Below are positions 20,759 through 32,461 of a stretch of 64,000 nucleotides of DNA, in pieces. A program made the translations under genes and the position numbers. Position 1 is the first letter of the stretch, and each line of letters begins with the position of its first letter. Below the pieces are notes generated by a model that was not told the DNA's origin, did no database searches, and saw nothing but the letters and a program-made list of their open reading frames with translations. This DNA is from Pseudo-nitzschia pungens (lineage: Eukaryota; Bacillariophyta; Bacillariophyceae; Bacillariales; Bacillariaceae), in assembly GCA_037355855.1 (NCBI GenBank), contig CM074765.1, positions 3,534,001 to 3,598,000 on the forward strand. Direction: 5' to 3'.

Positions 20759-22464
20759 GTTGATTGTAATCTTTCGAGAGTAAGTTCGAAAGAGTGTGAT
20801 GAAAGACCAGATCTGATTGTGGCAGCAGCAGTGTACAAGTCACAATTTTTGGTCAACTGTGATTTAATTCTGAGCTGAATGATATACCGTGTGAGGAATG
20901 TATTGAACCTTGTGCCAACTCCTATTCCATGGATTGGATTTTTGCAACGTTCGTCGAGCGTTGGTGTATGATTACGTTCACAGCTTCGGAGATTCAAATT
21001 CTTCCTTTTTTTCCTACCCGTCTTTCGACCAATAATGCAATGCGTTTAAATTGTCGAGTATGCTTGTTCCAATGTTTCTGTGTTCGGCTACTCCAAGTAC
21101 AAACCATGTGTGTCTGAATGCTCTTCCAATAAAAGTCACGACAAGGAAGGTTTTCTGCATCCAAGAGGTTTTTGTGTGAAGCCTGAACGTGCATGGCACA
21201 TACCTCACTTATCGTCGCTAAAAAATAGATCAATCACAAAATTGGCGATAGTCGTGCACCTCGCTTCGCGGTATCATTATTCTTTCGATTTGAATTTGAA
21301 CTCGAAGCCATCACTATTATTATTACGAAGTAAGTTAATTTCTTGTACTATTATTACTTTTTGGCAGTTCTAATACGACATCACGCAGTAACGTAACTTA
21401 CGGGGAGTGAAGTTCGAGGGTTGGTGCGTGCGTACCTTGCTCGTAGTGAACGTTACTCGTACGAAATACGTCGTGGCCCTACGAGTGCTCAAGATATAAC
21501 GCGTGGCGCGCCAGCGACAATCTAGCTATTGCGTTCAAGCAAGAATGATTATGCGCGGAGTGGACTAAAAATGAATTTTGGATGCCATGGAGTACCAAAT
21601 TAGCAGAGTTTACTGTACCCGTATTAAGAATTTGCTCATTACACCTCCTCGAAGTATAAGTAAGTTACCCGAGCACTTGTACCTGTAGTACGTAGTTGAA
21701 GCTGGACCATCCCGTCCATGTTCTTTTTTGACGGAAGAATCAAAATCTCAAATCATTTGTACCGGTACTTGTATTCATACTCGTGTAATTTTATTTTGAT
21801 AACACCAGAAGTGGTGAATTTCAAAATCAGTTTTCTAGCTACCGTAGAGAGATCTTGGGATGATTAGTTGTTCCTTTGTTTCGTTAGATTATTTTTGAAA
21901 CAAAAAAATACTGAACTAGTAGTAACCTTACCGTACACAAGTTTTCTCTCTCTCCCATACTGTACTGGTACCGATACTCCTATTCATAACTCTCCTCCAA
22001 CAAACTAACATCAAGGGTCTTGTTTCGAGCACTTGATTGAATCCTTCTTTCACTCTTATTCGGACGTCGGTCTGTCCATACACATGTATTATTTGTTTTT
22101 AATGACAATAAATATTATTTTTTATGGTCGGCACATCAATAATTGAAGTCCTTTTTTTCTAATCCGGCCTCCTCTCAAACGGTTTGGTTTCGAGTCACAC
22201 TTCGCGTTGAAATACTATTATTTTTTTCCTAGGAAGTACTGAAAATAACACTTTTTTGAAATTTTGAAAACAAGAGTGAAATCACACAACATGTCTTCGT
22301 CGTTTGGTTTGTCATTGTGTTGTGCGTTTGACATTCGCTCGGGCTTGAACACATAGTTCGAATCACTTTTCATAGCTGAAAGTAGGACCGGAGAGAATAG
22401 ATCTTTTGGACATCTTTTGGACAACGATTCTACTCAAACAATTCCTCGAAGTGAAACAACACCG
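20759..22464. other. Intergenic region between divergent genes
   Basis: 1.7 kb with no supported gene. Scattered GTAC-rich motifs (for example ACCGGTAC near 21760 and 21966) and AT-rich tracts. Confidence 0.5.
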
Positions 22465-23346
22465 ATGTCAGAATCAATCGATGAGTATAGCCTTCTGAGT
22501 GGACGTGTGCAACATTTCTATAGGCGTTCCAAAGAAGCACCATCCGAAGCAGAATCAATTTCTGTAGCTGTCGCACAATCTTCTCCAGAATCTTTGCCAT
22601 CTATGTTTTACGGGACGGAGTCTTCTGCTTCAAGAACCAGCAACAGCAATGAAGAAGAATTGGATGTTTCGTCGACGGGCAACGAAGACGACGAAGAAAT
22701 GTCTGTTGTCGACGAAGAAATGTCTGTTGTCGACGAAGAAACGTCCGTTGTCGACGTGGATTCGTCTATTATCGACGTGGATTCGTCTATTGTCGACGAA
22801 GATTTTGATCGTGAGATTGTATTTTCTTCAAAATCACCACCGTCAACAACATCACCAAAAAAATTTTCCAACTCATCTATTCGTGATAGATTGAATGACG
22901 TTGTGGATCAAATTTATGATTATGTTGAATGTGCCGGTGTAGAGCGTTGGGTCCAGAAAGGAATCAAACGCGAATACCGTCGATATCGACGACTCATCAA
23001 TAGTTCAGGTCCAATGAGATTGTCGAAGAACACTCTTTACCGCCTCTCCAAATATTCTCCCAACAAATCCCCTATTCATGGATCTAAGCTAAGATTTTCT
23101 CCCGTTGCACATGTTCCCACCACTCCTATCAGTGTTTATCAGCGCGGAACAAAACTCGAATTTACGCCCGTCGCTCATTTCCCAACTACTCCGATGCAGT
23201 TGTACAAGTACGAAGTTCCTGTTGCTGCAGGCTTTCCTGCACGTGATAGTAGTAGCCCGAGACGCACGCCATGTGGTAAGAAGACACAGCGCGTTGTTGA
23301 GGGTATGGCAAAAGCTGTGATGAAACCTAGACGACTTCTTTCATGA
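22465..23346 (+). CDS. Acidic-repeat protein of unknown function
   Basis: The open frame begins at a TTG; the first ATG is at 22465, giving 293 aa. It has no signal peptide and no recognised domain. Residues about 77-115 hold a seven-residue acidic repeat (DEEMSVV, DEETSVV, DVDSSII forms) in about six copies. A short predicted helical block (RDRLNDVVDQIYDYVE) follows, then a basic Arg/Tyr-rich stretch. The C-terminal third repeats a segment with core F[ST]PVAH[VF]PTTP twice, rich in SP and TP sites that could be proline-directed kinase targets. The mixed acidic/basic layout suggests a nuclear or cytosolic regulatory protein, but that is inference. Confidence 0.6.
   Translation: MSESIDEYSLLSGRVQHFYRRSKEAPSEAESISVAVAQSSPESLPSMFYGTESSASRTSNSNEEELDVSSTGNEDDEEMSVVDEEMSVVDEETSVVDVDSSIIDVDSSIVDEDFDREIVFSSKSPPSTTSPKKFSNSSIRDRLNDVVDQIYDYVECAGVERWVQKGIKREYRRYRRLINSSGPMRLSKNTLYRLSKYSPNKSPIHGSKLRFSPVAHVPTTPISVYQRGTKLEFTPVAHFPTTPMQLYKYEVPVAAGFPARDSSSPRRTPCGKKTQRVVEGMAKAVMKPRRLLS
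22697..22800. repeat. 21-bp tandem repeat encoding the acidic heptads
   Basis: Five imperfect copies of a 21-bp unit built on gacgaagaaatgtctgttgtc. The first two are identical; later copies diverge (gacgtggattcgtctattatc). Confidence 0.85.
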
Positions 23347-25135
23347 GGTTGCGAAAATTTTATTGGAGACAGCGATGACAAACTCCGATAAGATCGAAAT
23401 CAATGGAATTCAAATAAAGAATGAATTGGATCGTCTACGTGTGGTGCATCCCCATCGAGTAGCAAGGCAGATTCAGTAGAGAGTTCAGTACCGGTACTAG
23501 CAACAAGAAACGGACAAAACCGCGACGAATGAATCAATCGAACGAGAAAAAAATTATTTGCATGAAATAAATACTAATAGAACTCGCTACATGTAGAAAA
23601 GGAAGAAACAAAGTTGTAATATAGACTCGAAGTCGTTGATCACTCTTCCAACATTTCGAAAGCAAAGGGTCCAGATTCTTGTGCATTGGTTCGGAGACAA
23701 AAAACAAATTTGCTCTTTTCATTTTTGATTACTACTAGTACTAGTAGTAGTACAATGCGCGTCACTGAAGTTTTGTTCTTGCTTTTGAATTGGGCCATAC
23801 CAAGAACTAGTACTAGTATCACAGTAGTAGTGGTACTAGTACTATTCTGAAGTTCAGCAACCAGCGCCACCAAGAACAAGGACAAGAAAAATCTGCTGAC
23901 TATTGTGGTGCCACATCAGTTTTGTTCATTCAGTTGTTCATTCAGAATGAGATAGTAAGCTGTTAGTAACTCTAGTCATATTTTGGGACATTGTTACTAG
24001 TAAGGTATCATGCCATGGAACTTCGAGGTATTACCAGGAGCTTAGTAGTACTATTACTACTAGTTCTTGACTGCAAAGAATTCCCACCCTGAATCACCAG
24101 TTGAAGAAGAGGAGATGAATGTTAGTAGTAGTACTAGTAGTATTCAACAGTACTAGTAGTACTACTAGTAGTGTATTACTACTAGTAGTACCTTTTCCTC
24201 CTACTCCTACTCCTACTAGTAGTAGTACTAGTATGCATAATAGTAGCATTAGTAGTAGTTGTGATTGGTGGTGGGGGGGGTGCAGCAGCGCAACTCCTCC
24301 TCCTCCTCTGCAATTACTACCCTAGTACTACTAGTAGTACTACTAGTACGAGGGGTGGTCGTGGCTGCTGGTGGTGGTGGTGGTGTGGTGATTGAGACGA
24401 CGGCGGCTACTATATCGTTATGCCCCTTCATGGCGTCCAAAACAAGCTATTGCGCGGGTGGCCCCCTTGCGTATCATAGGTGCACTGACAAAAGTCCACT
24501 TTTCAAGAACAAGTTGTTTCATTCAACTGGTGCTGGAAGATACTCCTACTACTACTGCTACTACTACCGTACTAGTAGTAAGTTACTGCGTTAGGTACAA
24601 CTACAAACTACCGTACTACTACTACTACCGTGCTAGTAGAATTACGAATAAATTAAATGAACGATGATACCGTACGGAACGAGTAAGGTTACAGTAATCT
24701 TAACCTTACGTCCGACAGGAATTTGTTATTACCGAATGTACCGTACAAATGAATATTTTGGATTACCCAATCAAAGTTCAGAGTCAGTCATCAGTCAGTC
24801 AGTCTCACACAATCCCAGCATGGCAACAACGAATGTGACGGGAAACAATAAATCTGTAACTTTTAAAATCATTGCTTCTAATCATTATTTTCAACGCCCC
24901 TTCGTGTTTCACACAGAAGTTTGACGAACGAGGTCGGGTTTCATGCTTCATTCATCATCCATCATCATCATTCATACCGGTACATCATCGATCGCCATTC
25001 TCGGCATTCGCGTATTGCCCGAAGACAGATAGTTTTCTTGGCGCTGATAGTTTCAGGCAGTCTATCTTCGGATCGAAAAATCCAAAACATCACATCCGTT
25101 CCCGCTCCTAACCACGGGACAATCTCCTCTTTTTC
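23347..25135. other. Intergenic region rich in ACTAGTAGTAC motifs
   Basis: 1.8 kb with no supported gene. It carries the densest set of ACTAGT/AGTACT palindromic repeats in the window, described separately. Open frames here are low-complexity by-products of these repeats. Confidence 0.6.
23738..24640. repeat. Cluster of ACTAGT/AGTACT palindromic simple repeats
   Basis: Runs of (ACT)n and (AGT)n units in alternating orientation form self-complementary stretches, for example near 23738-23757, 23806-23845, 24048-24063, 24122-24250, 24323-24352 and 24570-24642. Smaller copies recur at 31286-31302, 31619-31636, 31766-31795, 31868-31902, 35093-35110 and 35307-35350. All lie outside coding exons. 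Confidence 0.85.
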
Positions 25136-28100
25136 ATGGGTGTGCGCGGCATTCGGCACTTGCTGCGAACCGTTGGTTGGTTGGCAGAAGAAGACGACAG
25201 CAAGAACCACGAACGCGACGAGACGTCTCGGCCATCATGCGGTTGCTCCGATACCTTTTGGAGGGAATGGAATGCTTCCGATGCCTTTCTTGGAGCGAAC
25301 AGCAATGGCCCACCTCTCGAGAGGATCCCCTCGAATGTTCGGTTTTTGATCGATGGAAACGGGCTCGCCTTTTACCTGTATTCCATTGCGTACACGCGTC
25401 ATTTGAGATCACTTTCGATAAATGGTCGCAGCAGCAATCACACAACCGGCTACGCGAGCATCGATGGAAGTCCTCCGTCGTGTTGTCCGACGACCAAGGC
25501 AATCATGGACGACCGACAGTCCACCGTTATGGCACTGCCGTGCATGATTCCCCTGCACCTTTTGCGAACCGTCACCAAGGAGTTCGTCTCGGGCTTGAAG
25601 GGCAGGGTGTCCGAGATTGTTGTGTTCTGGGACGGACCCGCCCGTCGCGGCAAGGCCAGGACGGACCGAGAGCGGAAGATGCAACGCGATCGGGAAGAAT
25701 CCTACCTGGAACTCTTTTGCAACCACGGAACCATGGTCTCGGCCGGCAAAAAGAAGCGCAGAACACACGTCTGCGAGTGGAAGGAAGACTTTCCCTTCTC
25801 GAAACTCTTTCCCACCTGCGTCCGCCATGCCTTGCAGGAAGGAGACGGGATGATTCAGAGTGTGGAATGCTCCGAAGAAGCAGACATTGAATTGGCAATG
25901 CGGGCCTCGGGAGACGATCGGGCCTACGTTCTGGGCTTGGACTCCGACTTTTTCTTTTACAAAGATATTCAGTACATTCCTCTGGACCAACTGGTGATTG
26001 AATCGTCGGGGTTGCGGGCGTTTGTGGGAAGGCGGTCGGATCTAGCAGAGTTGCTCCGATTCGAGAACGACGATCGATTGATCGACCTTGCTTTGTTGAT
26101 GGGGAACGATTACGTGGACCCGCCCTTGTTTCTGGACATGCCAAAATCGGTCGATCACACAGACGTCCAATCCGTGATCTACTATTTGCAATGCCACGAG
26201 GACTACGAAGCGACCGCCAAGAACACGGAAGGACAAGAGGCAGTGAATTTCGTTCGGAGCTTGTACAATTTGCACAACCTAGATGCCTTTCCCCTAGTGT
26301 TGAATTCACTGATCGCCGAAGAAAACAATGGTATTCTTGCGCCGGATTCTATCGAACAACATATTCTACCGGAAGATGTCGTTGCACGCGATGGAATCGT
26401 ACGATATCTGCGACGAATTCTGACCCAGATAGACGGCTCGGATACCAAATTCCCGTTGACGGAAGAAGCCGTCCGGGCCTTCGAAATGTCCAGTACGCCC
26501 ATGGATCGACTTGCTATACCGAGCTTGCAAACCAGACCAACCTACCGAGAGGTCAAGGCTGCGGTTTTTATCGAACGCTGCATCGCTCGTTTTTACCGAA
26601 CACTGATGGGATCGTCGCTGCTGTTCCGAGCAACTCCACCGGATGCCCTCATGAGTCGCATTCACTTTCTTGCTGCCTTGGCATCCCTGCGACCGGCAAC
26701 AACCACAGAAACAGATAATGTGCGCGAGATAGAACCTGCCGTGGAAAGCACCATCGAAGTCGAACCAACCCCGGAACAACCACCAATTCGATTGCCCATT
26801 GACGATCACGAACCGGCAATTCTGGAAAACATCCGAAACAACCGTGTCACTATCATTCACGGAGAGACCGGTTGCGGGAAGAGTAGCCGTGTTCCGGTCA
26901 TGCTTTTGAAGTCGCCGCCGCCCGATGGAAGTCTCCGAACCGTCAAATTTTTCATCTCGCAACCCAGAAGGATTGCCGCGAAGGCCTTGGTGGAACGCGT
27001 GCGCTCGTGTGAGCCCGAGCTCAGAGAGAAATTTGCTCTCCGTATGGGTCATGGCTGGAAGGAATACGAATCCACAGACACACAGGTTTATTTTGTTACT
27101 ACTGGCTACCTGGTTCGTTTGCTCGCAAATCATCCGGAGCGTTTCAACGACTGCACTCACCTTGTGATCGACGAAGTTCACGAGCGCTCGGTCGACACCG
27201 ATATATTATGCTTGTTGTGTCGCCGTCTGCTGGAGACCAATAAGTGTATCCGACTGGTACTGATGTCTGCGACGTTGGCTACGAAGATGTATCGAGATTA
27301 CTTCAAGGTTCCAAACGAGCCAATCCATGTGGGTGTGCGTCGATATCCTATTACAGAATACTTTGTAGAGGACCTTGCTCAATTCGGCTTGCCAAAACAA
27401 GAAAAAAAGGCTGCATCGGCCATTCAGCACGAAAACGAGACAAAGCTATGTGTCACGGCACCAACGGCCGCCGAGATGAAAAATCGAATAGGCTTGGCGG
27501 CGTGTTTAGCCACGATTGTCGGAGAACCCGGGGGGTCGGTTCTCATTTTTGTTCCCGGGATGGCCGAAATCATTGCCATATCCGGAGTGCATTGAGGGTT
27601 TCCACACTCCGGGTATTCGATACACGTGCTTCCCCATTCACGGTGATATACCATTCGAGGAACAAATGGAAGCTTTCCTGGCTCCGAGCGAAGATGAATT
27701 GAAAATCATCATTGCCACAAACGCCGCGGAAAGTTCCGTCACGCTGCCAAACGTAGACCACGTCATCTGTCTCGGACTCTGCCGTCAAATTGTTTACAAC
27801 AAAGCAAGTCACCGCCAAATGCTCACACCGGCCTGGATATCCCAGGCGTCCGCGACCCAAAGAGCCGGTCGCACGGGACGAGTGAGGCCCGGAAATGTAT
27901 ATCGTCCTGTACACGCGACGAGCATACGAGAATTACATGGAAGAGTTCGAGCCCGGTGAAATGGTACGGATACCCTTGGACAGTGTCATTCTCATGTTGA
28001 AACAAATTTTGCACGAGGAGGTGAAACCAGTCTTCATGGATTGTCTGGAGCCACCTTCGCTAGACACTATCGATCGATCTTTTCAGAGTTTGTATCATTG

Positions 28101-31100
28101 GAATTTCATCACCGAACCAGACGACGAGGCGGACATTACCTCGCTCGGAAGTTTTGTATCTTCACTCGGTGTCGATCTATCGCTTGGGTCTTTCATTGGC
28201 CTCGGGATTCAGTTTGGTGTAGCGGCCGAGGCAATTGAGATGGCCGCGATGATGTCGCTACCGAAAACTCCATTTCAAATTACAAGTCCGATGTGGCTAA
28301 CACCCGGGAAGTTCAACGAAAGTGCGTCACAAACATACTCATCAAAATGTAAGTTTGATTCCGGGTTATATTCAGAGCCCATGGGTTTGATGAATGCTCT
28401 CTGGGATTATACCTGCATCGGTAACTCCAAGAAGAATAGTTGGTGTTTCAAGAACAACATTGCCGTGAAACGATGGCAGCAAGCTCTCTCTTCTCGAAAT
28501 AGTCTGCGGAAGAGGGTTGCCGAATTTTTAGGCATAGACGAAGGGAAACTACAGGTTCAACTTCCTCCTCGGGAGATGCCTCACGAAAAGGTACTCATTT
28601 TACGACTTTTGAAGGTGTGGGTTTTCTCGGATTCAATTGTCGAATGTGCTCCTTCGAAATTAAAGCTTGCGCGTGATGGCTCTGTCACTCTTTCCATCAA
28701 GGGAAAGTTCAACGCGAATCTTAAGGAGGCCCACCTCGATAAAATTTTGCAGCCAGAGAAACATCCTTTCAGGATTGTAGAACACAACGAGGTAAATCAG
28801 ACAGGAGCATTTCAAGAAGAGGGGACTTTTTCTCTACCTAAGTTTGTCCAAAGCTTTGAATCACGTCTTTTGTCATATGCCAGTGAAAAGGAAATAGAGA
28901 TAGCACTCTGCTTCTCCGATGAAGAATTCTACATTTACCTGGAAAAATCCAAGACGTCTGGAAGTGGAATCTTCAAATTTCTCGAAACTATGATAGAAAG
29001 TTGGCCACAACGGAATCTTTTCGCATTTGATTTTCAGAATAAAAAGCGCCGGGGAATACAGGAACGTCCTTCTGGTTTATGGACTGTGCTTCATTCGCCA
29101 GATACAGATGACCCTTTCGACAGAAAGAAAGAGTTCACTAGAATTGAACTAACGAAGAAGAGAAATGCGAACGACTTCGAAGATATTTGCGCCTCAATAA
29201 TCCACGAGGTCTTGACATGCAATTTAAGATCGAAGATGATCTGGCACTTCAGCACGCAAAGAAGTAAAAAGGGAAAAAAGAAGGCATCAACTATCCAGCC
29301 GTTCTTGGTCAATGTAGTGGGTGAATGCCGCGAGGTTTCCAAGCAGGACTTGCAAGACCTGTTGGGTAGGAAGCCTTCGAATGTCTTGACGAACACCAAA
29401 AATAGTTCTCAATCCATTATGATAAGGCAGGCACCAACCTCTCAAGCACCTGGAAGCGATGCTCTTGTCCAACCTCTCTTTTTAGACGTACCGGAAGGTG
29501 CTAGAATTTTGGCATTATTAGCATCGAGCCAACGGAAGGGAAAACATATGCTGCGAATTCCACGCGACAGTGCGGACATTGATTCGGAGGATACTTATGA
29601 CTTCTCAATGAAATCCGAAGAGATAGATATCTCTAAAAGATGGAAACGTTTAGAGTCTTCCAATCCTGTCTATGTGGATGATTCAGTTCCATCATCGGCA
29701 ATCCACACTACTAATGATCTTTTCGCAGTGGCAGCTAATGCATTGGAACTGCAACGAGGTGGGATGAGGGTGGGCGACCTTACGTTACTACCTCCAAACC
29801 CTCTATTCCTTCTATTATCTTTTTTGTCGTTTGGATTGGAGATTAATTCGCCTTTGTTGTGGGCTATTCAGAATGATGAAACTGGGGCGAAGAAGAAACT
29901 GAACAAGTCGTACGCTTGGTTGACTAACCATGCTATCAAGGTGTGGAACAGTAAATCAAGCGGAGGACAACGATTGATTTTGAGCGAACAAGGATTTAAA
30001 AATGATGAGGAATCATTTCAAGATCAAATATGGGAAGAAAATGAGTTGAAAGAACGACTCGAACAGGCTATTTCATTCCACACAACTTCTTTGAGCATGG
30101 GTGAGAAACTGGTTTGTTTCCCGGAAAGAATTGACGAGCTGTGCAAGTTATTCGACGGGATTGATGGATACAACGTATCACCTTGGGAATCGATTCTCGA
30201 AGAATCACTAACCGCCGAAAATCTTTTGAAATGGAAGAAAGAGAAGAGATGCAGTACGAGCGGGGAATCTGACCGTCAACATTATCTACTCTCTAAACAA
30301 GCAAAGATGCATAGTACGCCTTCAAAGAATTCGACAAAGATCGATGGTGCAAAGAAACAGAAGAAGCCTTCTCAACAGATACAGGCGCAAAACACTCCTT
30401 CGAAGAGTTCGACAAAGATCAATAGTTCAGAAAAACAGAAGGTGCCATTAAAGAACTCAAGCGCAGCAAATAGCTCAAAGAGTTGTGGAAGAGTGGAGAA
30501 CAGGGCCCGAGAGGAAAAGTTGGAGCATCATTCCGTTCGCCACTTTGACGACCGACTCCTAACTTCTTCTCGTTCCTGGTTCTCTACTACACTGGATAGC
30601 GGAGAAGCGTTACCTGCGTTTCCTTCTACCAATATCCTTGCTTTGATATTCCAACTGTTCGAAGACAGAGTCGTGACTGAAGGTATTCCACACAACAACC
30701 AGAGCACGTTTAAAGTAGAATTGAATACGACAAACTGGGATATTTCGAGTTTCAAAGGATGCGATGGCAAACCTCTGTACAGAGCCTATTTCATAAACGG
30801 ATCCATTCCAATTCATTCTATTCTTGGAAGAGGGAAAAATAAATTACCCAAATGGATAAAGAAAAGCCGCGATCGGCCTTCAACGATTCTGGACGCGAAA
30901 GAATGTGTTCCCCCGGGTGTTGTGTGTCCGACTCCAATAGAGAGCGATGGGGATGGGTTGGTGTTTGAAACGTTGGAGGATGCGCTCAAAATGGAGGCCG
31001 CTTTTTGGCTCAACAAGCAATTCTGTCATGCTAAAAAAATTTCAACGAAACATTGGTACATGTATTCTCTTGAAGAAATGATGGACAAGCTCATATCAGC

Positions 31101-31131
31101 CTTCAACACGAGTAACACTAGCAGGCAATAG
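25136..31131 (+). CDS. XPG/FEN-type PIN nuclease fused to a DExH-box helicase (two single-base frameshifts)
   Basis: The N-terminus MGVRGIRHLL is an XPG/asteroid-type PIN domain with the metal-binding acids in place: LIDGNG (D73), CSEEADIEL (about 245), LDSDFF (about 270) and MGNDY (about 322). A DEAH/DExH helicase follows: motif I GETGCGKS (about 576), Ia QPRR, II DEVH (about 678), III SAT (about 710). The frame then stops at 27593-27595. Family sequence continues in the next frame (ECIEGFHTPGIRY... to motif VI QRAGRTGR) and, after a second +1 shift at 27906, in a third frame through YTRRAYENY, an HA2-type block (SLGSFVSSLGVDLSLGSF) and about 1,000 further residues with a Lys/Ser-rich linker. 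Read together this is about 1,997 aa. The intact remainder argues against an old pseudogene. Likely acts on RNA; exact role unknown. Confidence 0.75.
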
Positions 31132-32461
31132 AACAGCGTGGATCACTGGAATGAGAAGCCATCAGTCAATATCGGAAGCACAGCAGCGTCCTCGGTCACT
31201 TTGTGTTGGGGTTGTCAGGGTTTTGTGGCGCGGACCTCTAGCTGTGATTTGGCATTCTTCAATTGTTCTGCTGGCATCTCAGTGATACTACTAGTAGTAG
31301 TATGGCTAACAGAACTACCCTCCTCATGGATTCAGTACTTTCGCAGAATTCAGTAGTTTTGGAATGCAATTAATTTGACGCAGATGACAGAAGTTCTAAA
31401 TTTTTGGGTTACTTCTTCTTATTTTTTTAGAGCACTCCATTCACCACGAAGGATGACGCCAAACAATATACAAGAAGCAGTTTTGTTGGTATTAGAGATA
31501 AATGCTGAGTGTAGATACTCTCTCAATGATACAAAGGATTTTGATGCTGTCACCAACCTGCTGCATCCTTCAACTAATTGAATTTGATCTACAATTGACT
31601 TTATTTGTAGTAAGGTTCTTCTACTACTAGTAGTACTTAGAGCGAGGGATCATCACCAATTATTCAAAACAGAGAAAAACATGGCTGGTAAAATCACACA
31701 ATCACTACTTGTGAAGAAACTTCTTGTTCCTCGTCATTGTTCTTCTTTCTTGAAAGTAGTCCACGACTAGTACTACTATTAGTACTAGCAGTATTACCAG
31801 CAGCAGCAGATGGCGCTGGTGGTGGCCTTCAGCAGACAGCAGATGCTAAATGGTGGTGCACTTGTTATACTAGTACTAGTAGTAGTACTAGTACTAGTAA
31901 TGATCGATGATTTCTCATCGCCGTAAAGACATGCCAAAAAGAGCTGCAGCCTCAGAAAGTCCTGTCCTTCGGTAACTCACCACTGCCCATTGGTAATTGC
32001 TGCTAATGGTCAAGTGAATTGGATTTATCCTTGCCATACTCCTCGTACTACTAATCATCAATGATGGTTGTTGCCTGCTGTGTGGAAGAAGTAACTTTCT
32101 GGCATCTTCTAATAACTCTATCCATAAATATTTTGTTCCATCGATCGAAGACAGACGGAAACGTACGAACTCATCACTCATCACCATCAGCGGCCACCGA
32201 GTTGGCAGGTATCGTAGTGTACGGCACTCGTGTACGATCTCACAGCAGATGATGGATGATGGGTTCAAAAAACTTCCTTCCGTTCGATATTCTGTCGCTC
32301 CATCACACAGGAACAACGAATAAGGGAGGAGGGGACCCAGCTGCACAGCAACGCCACATCGCAACAACTCCGGAGATTCGTCATCCATCAGGGATCCGGT
32401 CAAGATTCACAATATTACCCGTTGGTGTATTGACAATCCGCAGCTATTGTAATACCAATCC
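31132..32461. other. Intergenic region
   Basis: 1.3 kb upstream of the TtcA-like gene with four small ACTAGT/AGTACT clusters. A 157-aa minus-strand open frame (ATG at 32388, ending 31915) has no recognised domain and is not called as a gene. Confidence 0.5.

Noticed and set aside
27578..27910. Introns explaining the two frame changes in the helicase
   Set aside because: Conserved sequence is continuous on both sides with a gap of one base each; no GT...AG segment fits.
31915..32388. 157-aa minus-strand open frame upstream of the TtcA-like gene
   Set aside because: No recognised motif, repeat-rich flank, and it would crowd the promoter of the downstream gene. No support beyond openness.
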